From assembly GCF_964222135.1 (NCBI RefSeq), contig NZ_CAXQBR010000065.1:1-64000 (forward strand): a DNA stretch of 64,000 nucleotides. Direction: 5' to 3'. Source of the DNA: Euzebya sp. GTDB lineage: Bacteria; Actinomycetota; Nitriliruptoria; Euzebyales; Euzebyaceae. Both the position numbers and the translations under genes were made by a program. This document shows positions 17,241-25,504 of this stretch, one piece after another. The notes below the pieces were generated by a model. It was not told where the DNA came from. It was given only the letters and a program-made list of their open reading frames with translations, and made no database searches. Within the stretch, counting starts at the first letter, position 1; every line of letters starts with the position of its first letter.

Positions 17241-17483
17241 ATGATCGAACTCACAACCAGCACTCGCGCCGTCGACGTCCGTCCGTACTGGGGCCACCCC
17301 CAGGTAGCCGACTACATCGGCGGCGTCTCCACCGACACCGTCCGGAACCTGGTCCTGGCCGGTTACCTCGACGGCCTCCGCCTCCCCGGAGTCAAGCGCA
17401 ACGTGGTGACCGCCGAGTCTCTCGACCGGTACCTCGCCAGGGCCCGCGAGACCGCGGAGCTCACCCGGATGGTCTCGCAGTGA
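17241..17483 (+). CDS. Excisionase-like (HTH_17) small protein
   Basis: 80 aa with a MerR/excisionase-type fold: HPQVADYIGGVSTDTVRNLV then GLRLPGVKRNVVTAESLDRY. The ATG is 8 nt downstream of TAGGGT (17227-17232), so it may also be made from a leaderless transcript. Middle gene of three tandem HTH genes. Confidence 0.6.
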   Translation: MIELTTSTRAVDVRPYWGHPQVADYIGGVSTDTVRNLVLAGYLDGLRLPGVKRNVVTAESLDRYLARARETAELTRMVSQ

Positions 17484-17752
17484 CCTTGCAGGACTCGCAC
17501 CCGGCCACAGCCGACTTCGCCAGCCTGGTCGGCCGCGCCGTCGCCGACGAACTCCGCGACGCCGTCGCCTCCGTCCTCACGCCAGTGGAGCACGACGTCC
17601 TCGCGGGCGTGGAGGCCATCGCCGTGTACTGCGGGCTGTCCGAGAGATTCGTCCGCGACCACATGGGCTCGACCATCCCGGGTCGGAAGGTCGGTACGAA
17701 GTGGCTCGCGTCGAAGGTCGCGATCACCGCCTGGCTGGCCCGCCCAACCTAA
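17480..17752 (+). CDS. HTH/excisionase-like DNA-binding protein B
   Basis: 90 aa, GTGA overlap with the previous gene. Paralogous to protein A: AVYCGLSERFVRDHMGSTIP then GRKVGTKWLASKVAITAWL. Two copies flanking an unrelated HTH gene imply duplication and divergent target sites (inference). Its end overlaps the convergent toxin gene by 4 bp. Confidence 0.6.
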   Translation: MTLQDSHPATADFASLVGRAVADELRDAVASVLTPVEHDVLAGVEAIAVYCGLSERFVRDHMGSTIPGRKVGTKWLASKVAITAWLARPT

Positions 17753-18162
17753 TCCGGGGGCTCGAGACCCTCGTCGGGCACGGGCTCGACGTGTCCCTTG
17801 AGTGATCCGGCGAGAGCTCCTACGGAGTAGGTTCCCTGGGCCACCTCAACGACGAGGTCAGCGAACTCGTCCTGATCGATGGTCATGCGGTAGCCGCATC
17901 GCCTGTAGAAGGCGACGCACGCGACCAGGGCCGTGCGCTTGTTGCCGTCGAGGAATGCGTGGCTGCGTGCGATGGCGTGGAGTGTGGCCGCGGCCTGGTC
18001 GTGGACCGTCTGGAACACAAGTTCCCCGAAGGCACTCGATGCCGGCCTAGCCAGCGCGCTCTCGAGTAGTGGTCGGTCACGGAGCCGGCCAGGGCCGATG
18101 ATGGCCTCGTTGATCTGGAGGACCTCGTCCACGCTGAGGAACGGCCAGGGCGGTCCGTTCAC
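17749..18162 (-). CDS. doc: Doc-family toxin (Fic fold)
   Basis: 137 aa with the Fic/Doc core HAFLDGNKRTALVAC (HxFxDGNKR). Doc kinases inactivate EF-Tu by phosphorylation. N-terminal LSVDEVLQINEAI and GRLRDRPLLESALARP are typical Doc motifs. The GTG start overlaps the antitoxin stop (GTGA). Probably stabilises the element or acts against phage. Confidence 0.88.
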   Translation of the reverse strand: MNGPPWPFLSVDEVLQINEAIIGPGRLRDRPLLESALARPASSAFGELVFQTVHDQAAATLHAIARSHAFLDGNKRTALVACVAFYRRCGYRMTIDQDEFADLVVEVAQGTYSVGALAGSLKGHVEPVPDEGLEPPD

Positions 18163-18386
18163 TCGTCGGCCAGGCGATCGAGGGCGGCCCGGTACTGGTC
18201 CTTGGCGTCGCTGACCAGCTGATCGAACTCTTCACGGCGACCGGGGCCCGCGAGGAAGTCACGGAGCGCCCGGCGGACGACGTCGTTGGCCGACGTGTTC
18301 GTGATCGAGGCGAACCGCTGCAGAGCGACGTGCTCCTCAGGTGTGAGGCGGACGAGGACCTGCTTCGACGTCGTGCTGGTAGCCAT
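18159..18386 (-). CDS. Ribbon-helix-helix antitoxin of the Doc module
   Basis: 75 aa. The N-terminus SKQVLVRLTPEEHVALQRFA is a ribbon-helix-helix DNA-binding motif, and the C-terminal acidic helix (EEFDQLVSDAKDQYRAAL) would wrap the toxin. It lies upstream of and overlaps doc. Palindromes in its promoter suit autoregulation. Confidence 0.8.
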   Translation of the reverse strand: MATSTTSKQVLVRLTPEEHVALQRFASITNTSANDVVRRALRDFLAGPGRREEFDQLVSDAKDQYRAALDRLADE

Positions 18387-18433
18387 GCGGCTATACTATC
18401 ACTGATATCATCATCTGAGGGAGGGCTGAACCC
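18387..18433. promoter_or_regulatory. TA / sce7725 divergent operator
   Basis: An AT-rich island in GC-rich DNA. TATCACTGATA (18397-18407) is a perfect palindrome and overlaps a second one, TGATATCA (18403-18410). Minus-strand TAGTAT can serve as the antitoxin -10. Probable binding site for the ribbon-helix-helix antitoxin (inference). Confidence 0.5.
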
Positions 18434-19480
18434 ATGAACCGCGACGACCTGCACTACGTGCCGATGCTGCGGGGCAAGCGCGCTGAACTCAGCGCCCTTT
18501 CCACCTCGGGTCACCTGACCACGATGACCCCGCTGGTCGAGCTGCAACCCATCGAGGGTGAGGTCCCGTCCACGGTTGTCGCCAAGCGCGTCAACGACAT
18601 CCTGCAGGCCTGGTACCGGCCCCTGTTCCTCGACGTCCAGGGGGCCTTCGACGACAGCGACGTGGACCTGGCCGACGGCTACAACCTCGTCCGCCGTGCG
18701 GCCCAGTCGATCGCTGAGGACCTGCCCGTCCCTGAGCCGATCCCGGTAGTCGACATCGCGTCACCCGACGGGTTCCTGGCCGCCGTCCGGGTGGCGCTGA
18801 GCGAGGATGCCGGTCCGGACGAGGTCTGCATCCGCCTGCGCGCCGATCACGTCGAGCGGCCGGTCCAACTGCGCAACCGTCTCGAGACCCTGGTGCACAC
18901 CTTGGGGGCTACGCCCGAGCAGGTGCACCTGGTCCTGGACCTGGAGAGCACGGTCAACGTCGCCTTCGCGGAGATGTTGACCATGGTGGTCCCTGCTGAG
19001 GAGTGGGGCGGCTACACCCTGGCCTGGGGCGCCTTCCCGACACAGCTGGGCTCAGAGGAGGAGCAGGTCCACGGCCGGCACGACTGGACGGGCTGGGTCG
19101 ACATCCACGATGCCCTGCGGATGGACAACTACCGCGCCCCAGGGTTCGGTGACTACTCGATCGTGGCCGCGAGCCCACCCCCATCGGTGCCGCGTGCCCC
19201 GAACCCGAACCTGCGTGTCACCCGTCATCTCGACTGGCTCGTCATGCGGGAACGGCGGACCGCCCTCGAGGGCAACGAGGCGATCTACCGGGTCGCCCAG
19301 CGTCTCGTCGGGCACGTCGATGAGGGTCTCTCTGCCGGTGACAGCTGGGTCATCGAGCACGCCCGCGGAGACGGCACGACTGGGAACGCGACAACATGGA
19401 TCACAGTCGGGCACCAGCGGCACTTCGCGTTCGTCACCGCACAGCTAGCCAGCCGCGGCGGTTCTTCAGTACCCCTGTGA
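18434..19480 (+). CDS. Beta-family / sce7725-like protein
   Basis: 348 aa. The start YVPMLRGKRAELSALS and TPLVELQPIEGEVPS match the 'beta' protein/sce7725 family first seen in phages and mobile islands. The family pairs with sce7726 proteins, and its role is unestablished. Family proteins have a TIM-barrel-like pattern, and repeated beta-alpha units are visible here (LFLDVQGAF, VHLVLDLES, YTLAWGAFP). It is convergent with and overlaps the sce7726-like gene by 47 bp. Confidence 0.7.
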   Translation: MNRDDLHYVPMLRGKRAELSALSTSGHLTTMTPLVELQPIEGEVPSTVVAKRVNDILQAWYRPLFLDVQGAFDDSDVDLADGYNLVRRAAQSIAEDLPVPEPIPVVDIASPDGFLAAVRVALSEDAGPDEVCIRLRADHVERPVQLRNRLETLVHTLGATPEQVHLVLDLESTVNVAFAEMLTMVVPAEEWGGYTLAWGAFPTQLGSEEEQVHGRHDWTGWVDIHDALRMDNYRAPGFGDYSIVAASPPPSVPRAPNPNLRVTRHLDWLVMRERRTALEGNEAIYRVAQRLVGHVDEGLSAGDSWVIEHARGDGTTGNATTWITVGHQRHFAFVTAQLASRGGSSVPL

Positions 19481-20075
19481 CCAGTGGCGAGAGCTCAGGG
19501 AGGTCGTAGACGTCGGCCAGCCGGCGCCACAGCACCCTCCGCGGCTTGCTGCGCACTCCAGTCACGCCCGCCAGGTCCAGCAGGCTCAGGCACTCGTCAC
19601 GCCACAGGAGTTGGGCGACCCACACGGACTCCTGATCGGGGTTCTCCGTTGCGGAGCGGACCTCGGCCAGGTCGACATGGACGCCGTCGCCGGTGGCTTC
19701 CCAGACGCCCCACCATGGCGGGACGACGTCCATGGCCTGGTCAAGGTGTCGAGGCGTGCACACGATCGTCATGCGGTCGACCACACGGCCGTAGGCCTGG
19801 ACCTGACCGTCGAGGCGGGCGAGGGTGTCCCGGTCGCTCTTGATCTCGTACCCCTCGAGGTGGCCGTTCAGCCGGGCTGCATCGAGGCGTGCGGTGCCGC
19901 CGCAGACCGGCATCTCGAACACGACGCGGTCGCCGTCGCTCAGCTGCTCGTCGAGGCGGCTGTGCAGCGCGGCGCGGATCGGCGGGTCGCTGAGCCGGGT
20001 CATGGCGCGCTCATCGTAGAGGGTGACACCCACAGAGCGCGTAGCGTCACCGGGAGGTAGCTGTGCGCTACTCAT
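19434..20075 (-). CDS. sce7726-family protein
   Basis: 213 aa. Conserved block DPPIRAALHSRLDEQL, followed by a nuclease-like core: LNGHLEGYEIKSDRDTLARL (E-x-K, reminiscent of PD-(D/E)xK folds), then QVQAYGRVVDRMTIVC. ATG 20075 overlaps the upstream stop (ATGA). An internal ATG at 20003 fits the usual family N-terminus. It is the last gene of the long minus-strand operon. A nuclease role is inference from the ExK motif. Confidence 0.7.
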   Translation of the reverse strand: MSSAQLPPGDATRSVGVTLYDERAMTRLSDPPIRAALHSRLDEQLSDGDRVVFEMPVCGGTARLDAARLNGHLEGYEIKSDRDTLARLDGQVQAYGRVVDRMTIVCTPRHLDQAMDVVPPWWGVWEATGDGVHVDLAEVRSATENPDQESVWVAQLLWRDECLSLLDLAGVTGVRSKPRRVLWRRLADVYDLPELSPLVTGVLKNRRGWLAVR

Positions 20076-20362
20076 GGGAACGGGATGACCCACGCGGAGT
20101 CGAGGTCGAAGCTGCCACCGATCGTCACGACCAGGCACGGCGTGTTCGCGGCGGGCGGGGCCGGACGGTCGTGGATGTGCCCTCCGGATCCGTCGTCGGT
20201 CTCGGCGGTAGCCGGCGAGGCGGGACGCAGGTAGCGGGCGGGCCCGCGGACACGGTCGGGCTGGTCGGCCAGCACGTAGTGGCACATGCCGTCGGTGGCG
20301 GCCGTCTTGATCCAGCCGGGCCGGAGTTCGGTGACCGAGGGCAGGCCGAGTGCGACTCGCAT
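20072..20362 (-). CDS. Small hypothetical protein downstream of tape measure
   Basis: 96 aa. N-terminal beta-like segment (VTELRPGWIKTAATDGMCHY), low-complexity Pro/Ala middle, C-terminal hydrophobic strand. Coupled by overlap to the sce7726 gene. Position after the tape-measure gene suggests a tail-associated or cargo role. Not recognised. Confidence 0.5.
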   Translation of the reverse strand: MRVALGLPSVTELRPGWIKTAATDGMCHYVLADQPDRVRGPARYLRPASPATAETDDGSGGHIHDRPAPPAANTPCLVVTIGGSFDLDSAWVIPFP

Positions 20363-20367
20363 GCCGG

Positions 20368-22344
20368 TCAGTTGCCCCTCGTGTTGTTGATCTCGATGCC
20401 GCGCTGCACCGCTTCGACCAGCTCGCGCTCGGACTCGCGGAACATGCGGAGCGCGTCCTCGCGGGTCATGTTGACGCCGAGGCGGTAGGTGGGCGCGACG
20501 GTCACCGTGGCAGTGGTGCCCTGGAAGGTGCCGGTCCCGGCGCCCACCGGACGGAAGCTGCCGGCGGCGACCGGGCTACCGCTGACCGCCGCGGCGGCGC
20601 GGGACCCGTACAGGTCCTCGACCAGGCCGACCGGTCCCGGGCTGCCGCCGCGCCCCAGCATGAGGTCGCCCTGGCTGATCGTCGGCATGCCCATGGCCTC
20701 GCGGGCCTGGTTGACCGACGCCAGCGCGTGCGCCTCATCGGGCGTCGTGGCGGCCCGGTCGACGGCTTCGCCGAGCTCGTCGGACAGGCCGAGGAAGCTG
20801 GTGGCCACGCCGGTACCGGCGGCGAGGAGGCCGGCGACGCCGGGGTTGCGTCCGAGGAAGCGGGCGAGGTTGCCGAGGGCGCCGAGGAGGCCGCGTCCGC
20901 CGCCGGTGCCGATGGCGGTGCGGACCGCGCCGACGCCGCCGGCGACGTTGCGGAAGGCGCCGGCCAGCCGGCTGATGCTGCGGATGGCCGACCCGGCGAT
21001 GAGGGTGGTCATGAGCGCTTCGGCGTAGGGGGCGAGCCGTTCGGCGTTGTCCGCCGCCCAGCCGAGCGCGTCGCCGAGGGCGGTCAGGGTGCCGCCCGCG
21101 ATCGGGCCCAGGGTCTCCTCTGCGCCCTGCCAGGCGGGGACGAGGATGTCGCGCCAGATGACGCCGATGTTCTCCGACGCCTCCCAGATGTCGTCCAGCA
21201 GCCCGGCGGCGCCGGCGCCGAACATGCCCTCGATGGTCTGCACGGTCCCCTGGCGGGTCCCGAGCTCACCGATGTTCGTCCGCAGGTCCTGCACCAGGTC
21301 GATGGCGCCGTTCAAGAACCCGCCGAACCGGGTGCCGAACACCTCTTCGATCTGCTCGTCGAACCCGGTCGTGTCGACCCGGCCGTTGCGGATCGTCCGG
21401 AACAGCCGGACCACGTCCTGCGCCCAGCCGCGGGTGCGCTCCTGCAGCGACGGGAGGTTGTCGTTCAGGTCCAACAGTACCCCGCGGAGGCCGCGCGTCA
21501 GCTCCGGGGTGATCTCCTGCACCGCAGGGAGCAGGGCCTCGCCCAGCTCGACGCGGATGTCGCGGAACACCCCGAGCAGGCTGCGCTGCTGGTTGGCGTA
21601 CCCCTCAGCGGTGCGGGCCAGGTCACCCTCGGCCGCACCGAGGTTGGCGAGGATGAACCGCTGACGCAGCAGGACCTTCTCCTGCTCGGTCATCTCCTCG
21701 GTCGTGGCCGAGATGCCCTCCGCGGCGGCGAAGGCGTTGAGGGAGGCGTCGGACAGGAAGATCCCAAACCGTCGGAGCGGCTCGGCCTCACCGGACAGGC
21801 CCGACCGGAGCGCGAGGAACGTGTCCTCCGGCGACTCGTTGTTGAACGAGGCGAGGTCGAGGCCGGCCTGGGCGAGCGCGGTGGAGAAGCCGGGCAGGTC
21901 GGACTGGGCGACACCGACGGCCTGGCCGAACACCCCGAACCCGGCGGTGGCGTCCTGCAGCTCCTGGGTGGCGATGTGGACGTTGCCCTGCACGCCCTGC
22001 GACCAGGCGTTGACCTGGGCGACGCCCTGGGGGCCGAACACGGTGTTGAACCGCGACTCGACCTCCTGGGCGTCCGACGCCATGTTGACGAGCGCCAGCC
22101 CGCCGGCGGCGGCCGCGCCGGTGAGGACGCCGACGCCGACCGCGGCGGTGCGGGCGACCGAGCCGACGAGGCTGATGCTGCCCCGCGCTCCTGACGCCAG
22201 CGTGCCGAGGGTGGAGAACTGCCGGCCCGTGCCGCCGGCGGTGCGGCCGAGCCGGCCGATGTCACCCTCGACGTCGCGGATGCCGCGGGAGAAGGGAGCG
22301 CGGTCCTTCAGGGTGAGCTTGGCGCCGACCTCTTCGACTGCCAT
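20368..22344 (-). CDS. Phage tail tape-measure protein
   Basis: 658 aa. N-terminus LTLKDRAPFSRGIRDVEGDI is the usual tape-measure coiled-coil start, followed by a Gly/Ala hydrophobic stretch (~45-80) and the PhageMin_Tail/TIGR01760-type core: MASDAQEVESRFNTVFGPQG, QELQDATAGFGVFGQAVG, EDTFLALRSGLSGEAEPLRR, NQQRSLLGVFRDIRVELGEA. Such proteins set tail length and enter the cell envelope during infection. The ATG overlaps the upstream stop by 1 bp. It is the only clear virion-type gene in the element. Confidence 0.85.
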   Translation of the reverse strand: MAVEEVGAKLTLKDRAPFSRGIRDVEGDIGRLGRTAGGTGRQFSTLGTLASGARGSISLVGSVARTAAVGVGVLTGAAAAGGLALVNMASDAQEVESRFNTVFGPQGVAQVNAWSQGVQGNVHIATQELQDATAGFGVFGQAVGVAQSDLPGFSTALAQAGLDLASFNNESPEDTFLALRSGLSGEAEPLRRFGIFLSDASLNAFAAAEGISATTEEMTEQEKVLLRQRFILANLGAAEGDLARTAEGYANQQRSLLGVFRDIRVELGEALLPAVQEITPELTRGLRGVLLDLNDNLPSLQERTRGWAQDVVRLFRTIRNGRVDTTGFDEQIEEVFGTRFGGFLNGAIDLVQDLRTNIGELGTRQGTVQTIEGMFGAGAAGLLDDIWEASENIGVIWRDILVPAWQGAEETLGPIAGGTLTALGDALGWAADNAERLAPYAEALMTTLIAGSAIRSISRLAGAFRNVAGGVGAVRTAIGTGGGRGLLGALGNLARFLGRNPGVAGLLAAGTGVATSFLGLSDELGEAVDRAATTPDEAHALASVNQAREAMGMPTISQGDLMLGRGGSPGPVGLVEDLYGSRAAAAVSGSPVAAGSFRPVGAGTGTFQGTTATVTVAPTYRLGVNMTREDALRMFRESERELVEAVQRGIEINNTRGN

Positions 22345-22736
22345 CAGCTGGCCTCCTGGTCCTTGAGGAGCCCGCAGAGCTCCAGCAGCTCGACGGCGCG
22401 GGCGTACTCGTCCGGGTTCATCGCCGCGAGCGCGTCGATGATCTGGCCACTCGGCGTCCAGTGGCGTCCGAGCAGGTCGTCGAGCTCGTGCCACCACTCG
22501 CCGCGCAGGCGCGCCTGGGCGGCGTCGGTCTGCAGCGTGGCCACGGCCAGCGCCCAGTCCTCCCAGCTGGCAGCCTCCACCGCGGCCCGCTGGGCGGCCG
22601 TCAGCCGCTGGCCGTCGATGGTCCGCCACCGGCTTGCCGGCCGGCGGATCCGCCGGCCACGTCGGTGGCTCTTGGCGACGTTGAACACGGTGTCGAGGTC
22701 GACCGTCGAGAGCACCTCGGCCCTGGTCGTGGTCAT
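22344..22736 (-). CDS. Putative tail-assembly-chaperone-position protein
   Basis: 130 aa, mostly helical (FNVAKSHRRGRRIRRPASRW, then LDDLLGRHWTPSGQIIDALA and YARAVELLELCGLL). It sits directly upstream of the tape-measure gene, where phages carry tail assembly chaperones. Sequence alone does not prove this. No slippery frameshift site was found. Confidence 0.5.
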   Translation of the reverse strand: MTTTRAEVLSTVDLDTVFNVAKSHRRGRRIRRPASRWRTIDGQRLTAAQRAAVEAASWEDWALAVATLQTDAAQARLRGEWWHELDDLLGRHWTPSGQIIDALAAMNPDEYARAVELLELCGLLKDQEAS

Positions 22737-23098
22737 GCCGTGCGGCCTCCTCGGCGGTAGACGTCGGTGAGGAGGTGTCGCAGGTAGCTGATCGTGTCGT
22801 CGAGCGCGACGTCGGTGCCGGTGAGGCGGTGGGTGAGCGTCCGGCCGGGATTGCCGGCGGGGAAGGTCGCGGTCGCGGTCATGGTGACGTCGTCGACGTC
22901 GGTGGCGAGGTGGGCGAGCAGCTCGAGGTCGACCCAGCCGTCCTCGGTGGGATGCCCGTACTCACAGTCGTCGCACAGGACCGGTTGGACGGTGACGGTC
23001 CAGCCGTCGGGGTCCTGGCCGGTGTGCAGGACGGTGGTGTCGTCGAGCTGGGCGAGCAGGTCGACCAGCACGACCAGGCGGGCGTCGACGGCGGTCAC
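22733..23098 (-). CDS. Small phage-like hypothetical protein
   Basis: 121 aa, GTG overlapping the HNH gene stop (GTGA). Acidic alpha/beta protein (LVVLVDLLAQLDDTTVLHTG, then VCDDCEYGHPTEDGWVDL-like CxxC) ending in LRHLLTDVYRRGGRTA. Possibly a tail-terminator-like or immunity protein, but unassigned. Confidence 0.5.
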   Translation of the reverse strand: MTAVDARLVVLVDLLAQLDDTTVLHTGQDPDGWTVTVQPVLCDDCEYGHPTEDGWVDLELLAHLATDVDDVTMTATATFPAGNPGRTLTHRLTGTDVALDDTISYLRHLLTDVYRRGGRTA

Positions 23099-23460
23099 GC
23101 GGCGGGCCTTCCGAACCCGGAGTCCTCGCGGACGGTCTTGGCGGAGTGGCAGGACTGGCAGCGGGGCTGCAGGTTCTCGTGGCGGTCCGATCCGCCATCC
23201 CGCCGGCGGATGATGTGGTCCGCGATCGTCGCCTCGCCCCCGCAGACGCCGGTGTGGCCGGGACGGCGGCGACTGGCCGGGCAGCCCGGGCAGGTGCAGA
23301 TCGGGTGGAGCTTGAGGACCTGAGCGCGGATCCGCCGCCACTTCCGGTCGTTGTAGCGCCACCGGTCCGCCGGCCGCCGGTCAGGCAGCCGGTGGGCGTC
23401 ACAGCGCGCCGTCCCCCGTTCGACCAGGGTCGGGCAGCCCGGCTCGGCGCAGACCTTCAC
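23095..23460 (-). CDS. HNH endonuclease
   Basis: 121 aa from GTG 23460. Two zinc-type pairs (VCAEPGCPTLVERG and CTCPGCPASRR), then the HNH core: ATIADHIIRRRDGG (DHI), ENLQPRCQSCHSAKT (N and the final His). It resembles the small HNH nucleases beside terminase genes in long-tailed phages that assist DNA packaging. No terminase is visible here, so its role may differ. Confidence 0.8.
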   Translation of the reverse strand: MKVCAEPGCPTLVERGTARCDAHRLPDRRPADRWRYNDRKWRRIRAQVLKLHPICTCPGCPASRRRPGHTGVCGGEATIADHIIRRRDGGSDRHENLQPRCQSCHSAKTVREDSGFGRPAA

Positions 23461-23615
23461 CGGTCGCCCGCGATCGCCGGGGAGGCCGGTCCCCGAGCCG
23501 CTGCAGAGGACGGCCCGGGGCGGCCGGTCGGGCTGGCATCGCGCCAGCCCGGGCGGAGGCGTCCCGGCAGGCTCTCGACCGCAGGCGAGAACAGCTGGAG
23601 GGCGATGGTGGCCAT
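23457..23615 (-). CDS. Possible 52-aa small protein
   Basis: ATG 23615 opens a 52-codon frame (begins MATIALQLFSPAVESLPG) whose TGA overlaps the HNH GTG start, continuing the chain of overlaps in this operon. High third-position GC. No family recognised. Confidence 0.35.
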   Translation of the reverse strand: MATIALQLFSPAVESLPGRLRPGWRDASPTGRPGPSSAAARGPASPAIAGDR

Positions 23616-23620
23616 GGGGG

Positions 23621-24049
23621 TCAGGCGGCCGGGTGGTGGGGGAGGCCGACGGCCTCACGCATCCGGGCGGCGGCGTCGCTGACCTGCTGGTCGACCGGCA
23701 CCGGCGCGGGGGCGAGGTGGGGCCGCTGGGTGGTGAGGGCGACCAGGTCGTCACGCAACCGCGCCTGTGCGGCGGCGTCGACGGTGCCGTACTCGTTGAC
23801 GTAGGAGGCCACGTCGAGATGGGCGGCGGCGTCGGTCGGGTCGACGAGGTGCCAGCCGGCGATCTTGGCGACCACCGGGTGCATCCCGTCGTCGGCCGGC
23901 GACGGCGGGGGCGCGTCAGCCGGCGGGTACTCCGGCCGGGTGCCGGCGGGCAGCCCGAAGGCGGCCGGGTCGGGCCGGCGGGTCCTGGTCTCGTCCGCCA
24001 TCCGACAGGCGGCGGCGAAGACGTGGAACGGGTGCGGTGTGGCGGGCAC
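23621..24049 (-). CDS. Hypothetical element protein
   Basis: 142 aa, GTG start. Helical N-terminus (PFHVFAAACRMADETRT), Pro-rich linker, then a folded part with VVAKIAGWHLVDPTDAAAHL and DDLVALTTQRPHL. Part of the overlapping minus-strand operon. Not recognised. Confidence 0.5.
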   Translation of the reverse strand: MPATPHPFHVFAAACRMADETRTRRPDPAAFGLPAGTRPEYPPADAPPPSPADDGMHPVVAKIAGWHLVDPTDAAAHLDVASYVNEYGTVDAAAQARLRDDLVALTTQRPHLAPAPVPVDQQVSDAAARMREAVGLPHHPAA

Positions 24050-24061
24050 GGTCAGGTCCTC

Positions 24062-24769
24062 TCAGGCGGGCACGTGCTGGCCGAAGGACGGGTGGGTGAG
24101 GTGACGGGCGAGCCAGCGGGGCGGCACGGTCCCTGCGGGCAGGGTCAACCGATCGGTCCACGTCTCTGAGCGGGCGGCGATGAACCGTCCGGCCACCGTC
24201 GGGTCGTACTTGGGTACCGCGCCGATGGCAGAGACCCGTGCCTGGGAGGCGAGCGGCGGCGGGGCGGGACGGGACCCGTGGTCCGCCGGATCGGCGCCGA
24301 GCTGGACCAGGGCCGCCTCGATCGCGTCGACCTCGGCCAGGGCACGGTCGTGCGCGAAGCTGGCCGCCTTCAGCGTCTCGTGCGCCCGATCCCGGGCGGT
24401 GACCGCCGTGGCGTACGCCAGCTCGATCTCCGCCGCCTCGATGCGCGACAGCGACGGTGGGATGCGGCCGGCGAGGGGCGTGCAGTCGGGGTCGTCACGG
24501 AGCGGCTCGTACACCGCCCGCGCCTCAGCCTCGACGGCGGCTGCCTCGTCGACGGCCGCCCAGGCCGCCGCGAGGTCGCCAGCGAGCACGTCGACGCGTG
24601 CCGCGGTCACCTCGCCGGGCAGCTCATCGGCCCGGGTCAGCAGCCGCATCCACTCCGCGGCGTCACCGACCCGGCGGGCCTCCGTCGTGGCGGCGGGCAG
24701 GTCGGCGAGCTCGGCCTCGAGGTCCGCCAGCCGGTCCTCAGCGGTGCGGGTTGTGGTTGCGGCGGCCAC
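24062..24769 (-). CDS. Coiled-coil hypothetical protein
   Basis: 235 aa. The first ~180 residues are strongly helical, with coiled-coil periodicity (EDRLADLEAELADLPAATTE and SRIEAAEIELAYATAVTARD). The C-terminus YDPTVAGRFIAARSETWTDR forms a small separate domain. Could be a scaffold- or tail-associated protein (inference from position upstream of the tape measure). Confidence 0.5.
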   Translation of the reverse strand: MAAATTTRTAEDRLADLEAELADLPAATTEARRVGDAAEWMRLLTRADELPGEVTAARVDVLAGDLAAAWAAVDEAAAVEAEARAVYEPLRDDPDCTPLAGRIPPSLSRIEAAEIELAYATAVTARDRAHETLKAASFAHDRALAEVDAIEAALVQLGADPADHGSRPAPPPLASQARVSAIGAVPKYDPTVAGRFIAARSETWTDRLTLPAGTVPPRWLARHLTHPSFGQHVPA

Positions 24770-24771
24770 GG

Positions 24772-24981
24772 TCAGCTCACCTCGGCGATCATGTTGCCGT
24801 CGAGCAGGTGTGCGATGCACTCCTCGGTGACGTCAGCGGGCAGCACGTCACCGCGACGGAACCCCGTCATGGGTGGCGAGGCGGCCGGGTTGGCCTGCCA
24901 GCGTGGCTGGCTGGCACGGGACACCTGCACGTAGGCGGCGGTCACGCGGTACGTCGGGCGGGCGGGCGCGTCGGTGGTCAT
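24772..24981 (-). CDS. Small hypothetical protein
   Basis: 69 aa, ATGA overlap with the previous gene. Basic N-terminal half, then FRRGDVLPADVTEECIAHLL and GNMIAEVS, a pattern seen in small phage proteins of unknown role. Confidence 0.5.
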   Translation of the reverse strand: MTTDAPARPTYRVTAAYVQVSRASQPRWQANPAASPPMTGFRRGDVLPADVTEECIAHLLDGNMIAEVS

Positions 24982-25388
24982 GAAGCCTCCGGGTAGTAGC
25001 TGGCGAACTCGGCGTCGTCGTCGGCCTGGCGCTGCTCGAAGCTGCGCGGGTCGGTGTCGGTCTCGTGCAGCCACCGCTGCATCCGCTGCCAGGCCTCGCC
25101 GAGCCGCGGATGGTCGATCTGGGCGTCGGGCACGTCGGCGTACAGCTCGACCAGCTCGAACACCTTCGCCCGGTCGGGCTCGGCCGCGGCGGCGTGCCGC
25201 AGACCGAACGGCAGCCGCATCAGCACCTGCGGGTCCACCCCGGACGCCGTCGTGGCCGGCAGGTCCGCCCGGCCGCCCTCGAACAGCCGCGGCGGCGGCG
25301 CCACGGCGGCCACCTCGGCGTACCGCTCGGGATGCAGGCGGGCCAACAGCGCGGCGTAGGGGTTGGGGGCGTACGGGTCAACGGTCAT
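24978..25388 (-). CDS. Hypothetical element protein
   Basis: 136 aa, ATGA overlap. Helical (NPYAALLARLHPERYAEVAA, then RAKVFELVELYADVPDAQID, EAWQRMQRWLHETDTDP). No motif recognised. Member of the same coupled operon. Confidence 0.5.
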   Translation of the reverse strand: MTVDPYAPNPYAALLARLHPERYAEVAAVAPPPRLFEGGRADLPATTASGVDPQVLMRLPFGLRHAAAAEPDRAKVFELVELYADVPDAQIDHPRLGEAWQRMQRWLHETDTDPRSFEQRQADDDAEFASYYPEAS

Positions 25389-25504
25389 GCGGGCACCTCT
25401 CGGCTGAGGTCCTGCTCGAGGCGGGCGAGGACGACCAGGTCCAGATCGGCGCGGGACAGCCCGACGGCCTCGAGGTACGCGTCCAGCGGAGTGGTGGTGG
25501 TCAT
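25385..25504 (-). CDS. 39-aa small protein
   Basis: A short acidic peptide (PLDAYLEAVGLSRADLDLVV) with ATGA overlaps at both ends, which is the main support. Function unknown. Confidence 0.45.
   Translation of the reverse strand: MTTTTPLDAYLEAVGLSRADLDLVVLARLEQDLSREVPA

Noticed and set aside
22344-22736. Programmed frameshift in tail chaperone gene
   Set aside because: No slippery heptamer or overlapping long frame was found near its end.
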